Below the pieces are notes generated by a model that saw nothing but the letters and a program-made list of their open reading frames with translations, searched no databases and was not told where the DNA came from. The translations under genes and the position numbers were made by a program. DNA of 64,000 nucleotides from Enterococcus saigonensis (GTDB lineage Bacteria > Bacillota > Bacilli > Lactobacillales > Enterococcaceae): assembly GCF_011397115.1 (NCBI RefSeq), contig NZ_AP022822.1:439001-503000 (forward strand). Reading direction: 5' to 3'. Shown piece after piece: positions 60,173-64,000 of this stretch (the stretch's first letter is position 1; every line of letters begins with the position of its first letter).

Positions 60173-60281
60173 TTTTCTCACCTCAAAAAAAGCCTATACC
60201 TCATTTTGTAGGAAAACAAAAAATTCGTCTCTTGAAAAAGAGATAATGCGACAAAAAAAGAACAGTGTCGTATTAAAATTT

Positions 60282-60938
60282 TTAGATAGTTAGAGCGCGT
60301 AATTCTTTTCGGTTTAAAATCAAGTAGCCGCCGCGAACTTTTTGTAAAATTTCTTGCTCTTTAAAATTAGTCATCGTACGTAATAGGTGACGGTAGCTAA
60401 CATTTAAAATAGCCGCACAATTGTTCAGCTGAAAAGAAAAAAGTTCATCTTTTGCATGTTCCAAAATAAAACGGGCTAATCGCGTTTCGACTGGTTCACT
60501 CAAGGAGCTGGCTAAGTTAATTCCTGAGTTTAAGCGGTAGCTAAGCAGTTGACAGGTATGTTTCAAAAAGCGCAAATCATTTTGTAAAATAGTCCGATAT
60601 TGTTTTAAATTCACGCAAACACACGTGCAAGGAGTCATAGCTTTAACGCTACTACTAGGTGTTGTCGCCCATAAAGAAGAAGCTTCGCCGATAATAGTTG
60701 CTTCATAACAATAATTAATACAGATGTTTTGCGTATCGTAGGTATAAGAATAAACCATGGCTGTACCTTCAACGAGAAAGTACAAGTATTTAGAAGGTGT
60801 GCCAGCTTGTATGAGATCTTCATCTTTTTCGAAAGTACATAAAGTCGCAATGGAAAGTAAATCGGTATCTAAGTAATCTTGTAAATTATTGATTGCAATG
60901 GCTTCTTTTAACTGGTCGTTATCAAATAATTGTTTCAT
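60282..60938 (-). CDS. Crp/Fnr family transcriptional regulator
   Basis: The 218-residue protein has an N-terminal cyclic-nucleotide-binding-like beta barrel (about 20-115: DLIQAGTPSKYLYFLVEGTAMVYS) and a C-terminal helix-turn-helix (CAAILNVSYRHLLRTMTNF). The phosphate-binding cassette of true cAMP receptors is not evident, and there is no N-terminal Cys cluster for an iron-sulfur center. The form resembles E. coli YeiL and related Firmicute regulators. It is divergent from the phn operon, where a TGAC-N4-GTCA palindrome may be its site. Confidence 0.87.
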   Translation of the reverse strand: MKQLFDNDQLKEAIAINNLQDYLDTDLLSIATLCTFEKDEDLIQAGTPSKYLYFLVEGTAMVYSYTYDTQNICINYCYEATIIGEASSLWATTPSSSVKAMTPCTCVCVNLKQYRTILQNDLRFLKHTCQLLSYRLNSGINLASSLSEPVETRLARFILEHAKDELFSFQLNNCAAILNVSYRHLLRTMTNFKEQEILQKVRGGYLILNRKELRALTI

Positions 60939-61076
60939 AAAAGCTTCCTTTCTCGCAGGGAAGTATTGTTATTTTTGATTATAACGACAAATAGATAAAA
61001 AAGCATCCCTTTTTGCATAGATGTTAAGGTAATGTTCGGATTTTACCTAAAATTTACAAAAAAATTACCGTGAAAG

Positions 61077-61088
61077 TGACACAGGTCA
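61077..61088. promoter_or_regulatory. Candidate Crp/Fnr-type operator upstream of phnD
   Basis: TGAC (61077-61080), ACAG, GTCA (61085-61088). Its center (61082.5) is 41.5 bases before the start predicted from TATTAT at 61112-61117, the classic class II activator position. The divergent gene encodes a Crp/Fnr protein. Confidence 0.55.
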
Positions 61089-61111
61089 TTTTTGTTTCAA
61101 ATAATTCTTGC

Positions 61112-61117
61112 TATTAT
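61112..61117 (+). promoter_or_regulatory. -10 element of the phnD promoter
   Basis: TATTAT without a recognisable -35 hexamer (TTTTTG at the 17-base position), as expected for an activator-dependent promoter. Confidence 0.5.
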
Positions 61118-61159
61118 GTGGAAGCAATATAAATCATATTTCCAATAGGGGGAGAAAAA

Positions 61160-62077
61160 ATGCGTTTCAAAATGTTGGCAACCAGTCTTTTAACATTAGG
61201 TGTCTTAGTCAGCCTTGCGGGGTGTGGTAATGAACAAAAGGCGCAAGGAGATACAAAAGAAAAATTGGTGGTACAATTTGTTCCAACAAATAACGATGGC
61301 TCAATGGAGGCCAAAACAAAACCTTTTGCTGAGTATTTATCAAAAAAACTTGATAAAGATGTACGTGTAACGCTAGCAACCGATTATTCAACGATTGTTG
61401 AGGCAATGTCTTCTGGACAAGTTGATGTAGGGATTATGCCACCAGCTGCTTATGTACAAGCAAAAGACATGGATGCAGCAGAAGCAGTGTTAACTTCTCA
61501 ATTAGGAGCTTATGATAGAAAAACAGGTTTACCAACAGATAAATTAACGAATACATTTAAAGGTGAGATCTTAGTTAAAGCAGATAGCAATTTAAAAGAT
61601 TTAACCGACTTAAAAGGTAAGAAGATCGCTACACTAAGTCCTAACTCTGCAAGTGGTTATATTTATCCTGTAGCCGAACTAAAAGACGCTGGCATTGATC
61701 CAACTAAAGATGCGACGGTTACGACTGTGAATGATATTCCAAGTGAAATGACAGCAGTTTTGAATGGGCAAATGGATGCAGCTTTTGTTTTTGAAGGTGC
61801 TCGCAATGTATTTGCGGCAAAATTTAGTAATCAAGATATTATGAAAGATTTACGAGTTTTATATTTAACCAAGGGTGATATTCCTAACGACGCAATTGCA
61901 GTGCAACCGAAAATGGATGGAAAATTAAAAAAGGAAATTAAAGATGTATTCTTGAATATGTCAAAAGATGAAGCTGGTCAAGAAGCGATGGCTTTATGGG
62001 GACACAAAGGCTATCAAGAAGCCGCTGATAGTGCTTATGACACAATTCGTCAATATACGAAAAAAGCTTCTGAATAA
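61160..62077 (+). CDS. phnD: Phosphonate-type ABC transporter substrate-binding lipoprotein
   Basis: The 305-residue PhnD-family protein has a signal peptide ending at the lipobox LAGC with Cys22. The mature part contains LVVQFVPTNNDGSMEAKTKP, GQVDVGIMPPAAYV and the SPNSASGYIYPVAEL anion-binding loop typical of phosphonate/phosphite binders. It captures the ligand outside the membrane for PhnC and PhnE. The ligand could be phosphonate, phosphite or a similar oxyanion. AGGGGGAG precedes the ATG. Confidence 0.88.
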   Translation: MRFKMLATSLLTLGVLVSLAGCGNEQKAQGDTKEKLVVQFVPTNNDGSMEAKTKPFAEYLSKKLDKDVRVTLATDYSTIVEAMSSGQVDVGIMPPAAYVQAKDMDAAEAVLTSQLGAYDRKTGLPTDKLTNTFKGEILVKADSNLKDLTDLKGKKIATLSPNSASGYIYPVAELKDAGIDPTKDATVTTVNDIPSEMTAVLNGQMDAAFVFEGARNVFAAKFSNQDIMKDLRVLYLTKGDIPNDAIAVQPKMDGKLKKEIKDVFLNMSKDEAGQEAMALWGHKGYQEAADSAYDTIRQYTKKASE

Positions 62078-62084
62078 ACAAAAT

Positions 62085-62110
62085 GCCGGTTCTGATGAGC
62101 TGGCTTTTTA
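62085..62110 (+). terminator. Partial terminator between phnD and phnC
   Basis: GCCGGTTC (62085-62092) and GAGCTGGC (62097-62104) pair with G-T wobbles, then T5. It would give more binding protein than transporter. The remaining ~220 bases before phnC show nothing clear. Confidence 0.7.
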
Positions 62111-62329
62111 TAATAGGTAATAGACTAGTACTTTTACAAGGGAAATTCATAATTTTGTTAAGAGTATTGCAGAACAAGTTTGGAAATTTTCGCTAAAATA
62201 AGACGCAAAATGCGGTGTTGATTTTCCAAAAAAAGTAGCTGATTTTCTTTTTTTATAGCCATTAAAGGGAAAATTGAGCTTTTTAACCTTTTGTAAGAAT
62301 TTTGATATCTAAATTTAGGAGTTAAAGTC

Positions 62330-63097
62330 ATGATTGAATTTAAAAATGTTGCCAAAGTTTACCCCAACGGCGTCAAAGGATTACAAAACATTAATTTAAC
62401 AATTGAAGATGGTGATTTTGTAGCGATTATTGGATTAAGTGGTGCCGGTAAAAGTACACTTTTGCGTTCCATTAATCGCCTAGTAACAACAACTGGTGGT
62501 GAGATTGTTATTAACGGTGAATCTATCACCACAGCTAATAAGAAAAAATTACGAGAAATTCGGCGTAACATCGGTCTAATATCTCAAAGTTTTAATTTGG
62601 TTAAACGTAGTACCGTTCAAAAAAACGTGTTATCAGGCCGCCTTGGTTACTATTCAACTTGGAAAAGTATTTTTGGTTTGTTTACACAAGCAGATTATGA
62701 AAAAACGGCATTAGCCTTAGATCAAGTCGGATTATCTGATAAACTGCATACCCGTAGCGATGAATTAAGTGGAGGACAACAACAACGTGTTTTAATTGCG
62801 CGCGCACTCGTGCAACAAGCTGATATTATTTTGGCTGATGAGCCCGTTGCCTCTCTTGATCCAGTTACAGCAGAAAAAGTGATGACAGATTTAAAAGAAA
62901 TCAACCAAACGTTAAATAAGACGATCATTGTGAATATTCATTCGGTACCTTTAGCAAAAAAATATGCGAGTAGAATTATTGCGCTAAAAAGTGGTGAAGT
63001 GGTTTTTGACGGTGATGCTAAAAGTTTAACAGCGGCACAGCTTAGTGAAATTTATGGGAAAGCATATGAAAAGGAAGTGGCGGCAAATGCAGATTAA
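62330..63097 (+). CDS. phnC: Phosphonate-type ABC transporter ATPase
   Basis: The 255-residue ATPase has Walker A GLSGAGKST, Q-loop LISQSFNLVKRSTVQKNVLSGRLG (the PhnC-typical region), signature LSGGQQQR, Walker B IILADEPVASLD and switch His in NIHSVPL. AGGAG precedes the ATG. Its end overlaps the permease start by 11 bases. Confidence 0.92.
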   Translation: MIEFKNVAKVYPNGVKGLQNINLTIEDGDFVAIIGLSGAGKSTLLRSINRLVTTTGGEIVINGESITTANKKKLREIRRNIGLISQSFNLVKRSTVQKNVLSGRLGYYSTWKSIFGLFTQADYEKTALALDQVGLSDKLHTRSDELSGGQQQRVLIARALVQQADIILADEPVASLDPVTAEKVMTDLKEINQTLNKTIIVNIHSVPLAKKYASRIIALKSGEVVFDGDAKSLTAAQLSEIYGKAYEKEVAANAD

Positions 63098-63866
63098 AGA
63101 CACTGTCCACTTTAATTGGTACAAACACTTGTTTATCGTAGTTGTGCTACTGTTGTGCTTACAAGGAAGCATCCTTTTAACCCATGCAAATTTTCAGGCG
63201 GTATTTCAAAATTCAGATCAAATGGCTCTTTTCTTAGCGCGCTTTTTAAAACCCGATTTTAGTTATCTACCAAGTCTTGTAACCCCATTGCTAAAAACAT
63301 TGCAGATGTCTATTTTAGGAACGTTTTTAGGTGTTTTATTTGCTGTTCCAATTAGTTTTTTAGCAACGCATGTTATTACAAAAAAACGTTTTTTATCTTA
63401 TGCGATTCGCTTCTTTTTGGGGGTAATTCGTACGATTCCTAATTTATTATTAGCCGCTTTATTCGTGGCTGTTTTTGGTATTGGAGAAGCAACAGGTGTA
63501 TTGACGATTGCTGTTTTCACTTTTGGGATGGTTTCACAGTTGATTTTTCAAGCAATTGAAACCATTGATTTTGGTCCGATTGAAGCCAATGAAGCAGTAG
63601 GCGCCACTAAAATGCAAGTTGCTATTTGGTCGGTTATGCCCCAAGTCATTAATCAAATTATTAGCTATACATTTTACGCCTTTGAAGTAAACGTACGTGC
63701 TTCGACGGTTTTAGGATATGTAGGAGCTGGGGGATTAGGCGTTATTTTGAATTCATCATTAGCGCTCATGCGTTACGATCGTGTATCCATTATTATTTTG
63801 ACAATTTTTATTGTAGTTGCCATTGTGGATAGCTTAAGTGAAGCGGTAAGGAGGCGATTGAAATGA
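63087..63866 (+). CDS. phnE: Phosphonate-type ABC transporter permease 1
   Basis: ATG 63087 is chosen because AAGGAAG lies about 10 bases upstream; the longer GTG frame at 63045 lies wholly inside phnC. The 259-residue product has about six helices and the binding-protein-dependent permease loop (EANEAVGATKMQVAIWSVMPQ), which docks on PhnC. Its TGA overlaps the ATG of a second permease gene. Confidence 0.9.
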   Translation: MQIKDTVHFNWYKHLFIVVVLLLCLQGSILLTHANFQAVFQNSDQMALFLARFLKPDFSYLPSLVTPLLKTLQMSILGTFLGVLFAVPISFLATHVITKKRFLSYAIRFFLGVIRTIPNLLLAALFVAVFGIGEATGVLTIAVFTFGMVSQLIFQAIETIDFGPIEANEAVGATKMQVAIWSVMPQVINQIISYTFYAFEVNVRASTVLGYVGAGGLGVILNSSLALMRYDRVSIIILTIFIVVAIVDSLSEAVRRRLK

Positions 63867-64000
63867 TAATTAGCCAAGTGAGTAAAAAAACGTATTTTTT
63901 TCTATTGGTTCTTTTAGCGTTGATAATTTATTCAGCTTTTGGAATTGACTACAGTAGCTTGAGCACATTTTCTTTGGCAATGGGAAGAGAAGTTGTGCAA
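63863..64000 (+). CDS. phnE: Phosphonate-type ABC transporter permease 2 (partial)
   Basis: The first 46 codons lie in the window, beginning MIISQVSKKTYFFLLVLLAL with one hydrophobic helix. The ATGA overlap with the preceding permease shows tight coupling. A second PhnE-type permease is common in phnDCEE operons of Firmicutes; the identity is inferred from position because most of the gene is outside. Confidence 0.7.
   Translation, partial: MIISQVSKKTYFFLLVLLALIIYSAFGIDYSSLSTFSLAMGREVVQ

Noticed and set aside
1..64000. CRISPR arrays, insertion sequences, prophage or tRNA genes
   Set aside because: No regularly spaced repeats, transposase or phage frames, or cloverleaf sequences were recognised by eye.

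Overview
The window is a stretch of low-GC Firmicute chromosome, most likely from Enterococcus or a close relative in the Enterococcaceae. The evidence is the AT-rich base use, strong AGGAGG ribosome binding sites, and several lineage markers. These markers are a tyrS-tdcA-tyrP-nhaC tyramine cluster, a chromosomal AAC(6')-Ii-type acetyltransferase, an Lsa-type ABC-F protein, a class III fructose-1,6-bisphosphatase, and a maltose locus of the MalT/MapP/maltose-phosphorylase kind known from Enterococcus faecalis. I saw no rRNA, tRNA, insertion sequence, prophage or CRISPR array.

Layout. Positions 1-4800 hold the tail of a membrane protein, an AraC regulator and a heterodimeric ABC exporter. Positions 4860-8220 hold the potassium transporter Kup (minus strand) behind a leader that looks like a manganese riboswitch, and then a DUF3290/DUF421 pair. 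Positions 8600-12120 hold two tiny membrane proteins, a prolyl-tRNA-editing-type protein and a polar amino acid ABC transporter behind a T-box leader with two terminators. Positions 12200-19730 hold ftsK, a Bce-type ABC transporter, rlmN and the aminoglycoside acetyltransferase. Positions 19850-26300 hold a NUDIX regulator, metG and a riboswitch-controlled P-type Mn/Ca ATPase. Positions 26640-33600 are the tyramine cluster behind a tyrosine T-box. Positions 33650-39360 hold a Na,K-ATPase-like P-type pump (minus strand), an unknown protein and an Lsa-type ABC-F gene with an attenuator-like leader. Positions 39500-50740 hold mostly single metabolic genes: lactonase, orphan EIIA-Gut, AI-2E-family protein, inactive-looking rhodanese, fbp, aromatic exporter, VOC protein, serine hydrolase and manA. 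Positions 50900-57800 are the maltose locus: malR, maltose phosphorylase, malT and mapP. Positions 57840-60940 hold a HAD hydrolase, a YdcF protein, an NAD(P)-binding protein and a Crp/Fnr-type regulator. Positions 61160-64000 are a phosphonate-type ABC operon that runs off the end.

How the genes work together. Maltose enters as maltose-6'-phosphate through MalT, MapP removes the phosphate, and the phosphorylase makes glucose plus glucose-1-phosphate. MalR is the likely repressor. Tyrosine is taken up and exchanged for tyramine by TyrP, and TdcA consumes a proton in the process. Much of the control here is at RNA level: two T-box leaders, two yybP-ykoY-like elements and one antibiotic-type attenuator.

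The most unusual signals are five: the manganese-riboswitch-like leader on kup with a visible Shine-Dalgarno-sequestering helix; the T-box leader with one stem I and two antiterminator/terminator units whose tRNA-end-pairing bases differ; the long leader of the Lsa-type gene with short upstream reading frames; a Crp/Fnr-like palindrome placed exactly at -41.5 of the putative phnD promoter, with a second such palindrome in the maltose control region; and a rhodanese-like protein with serine in place of the catalytic cysteine.
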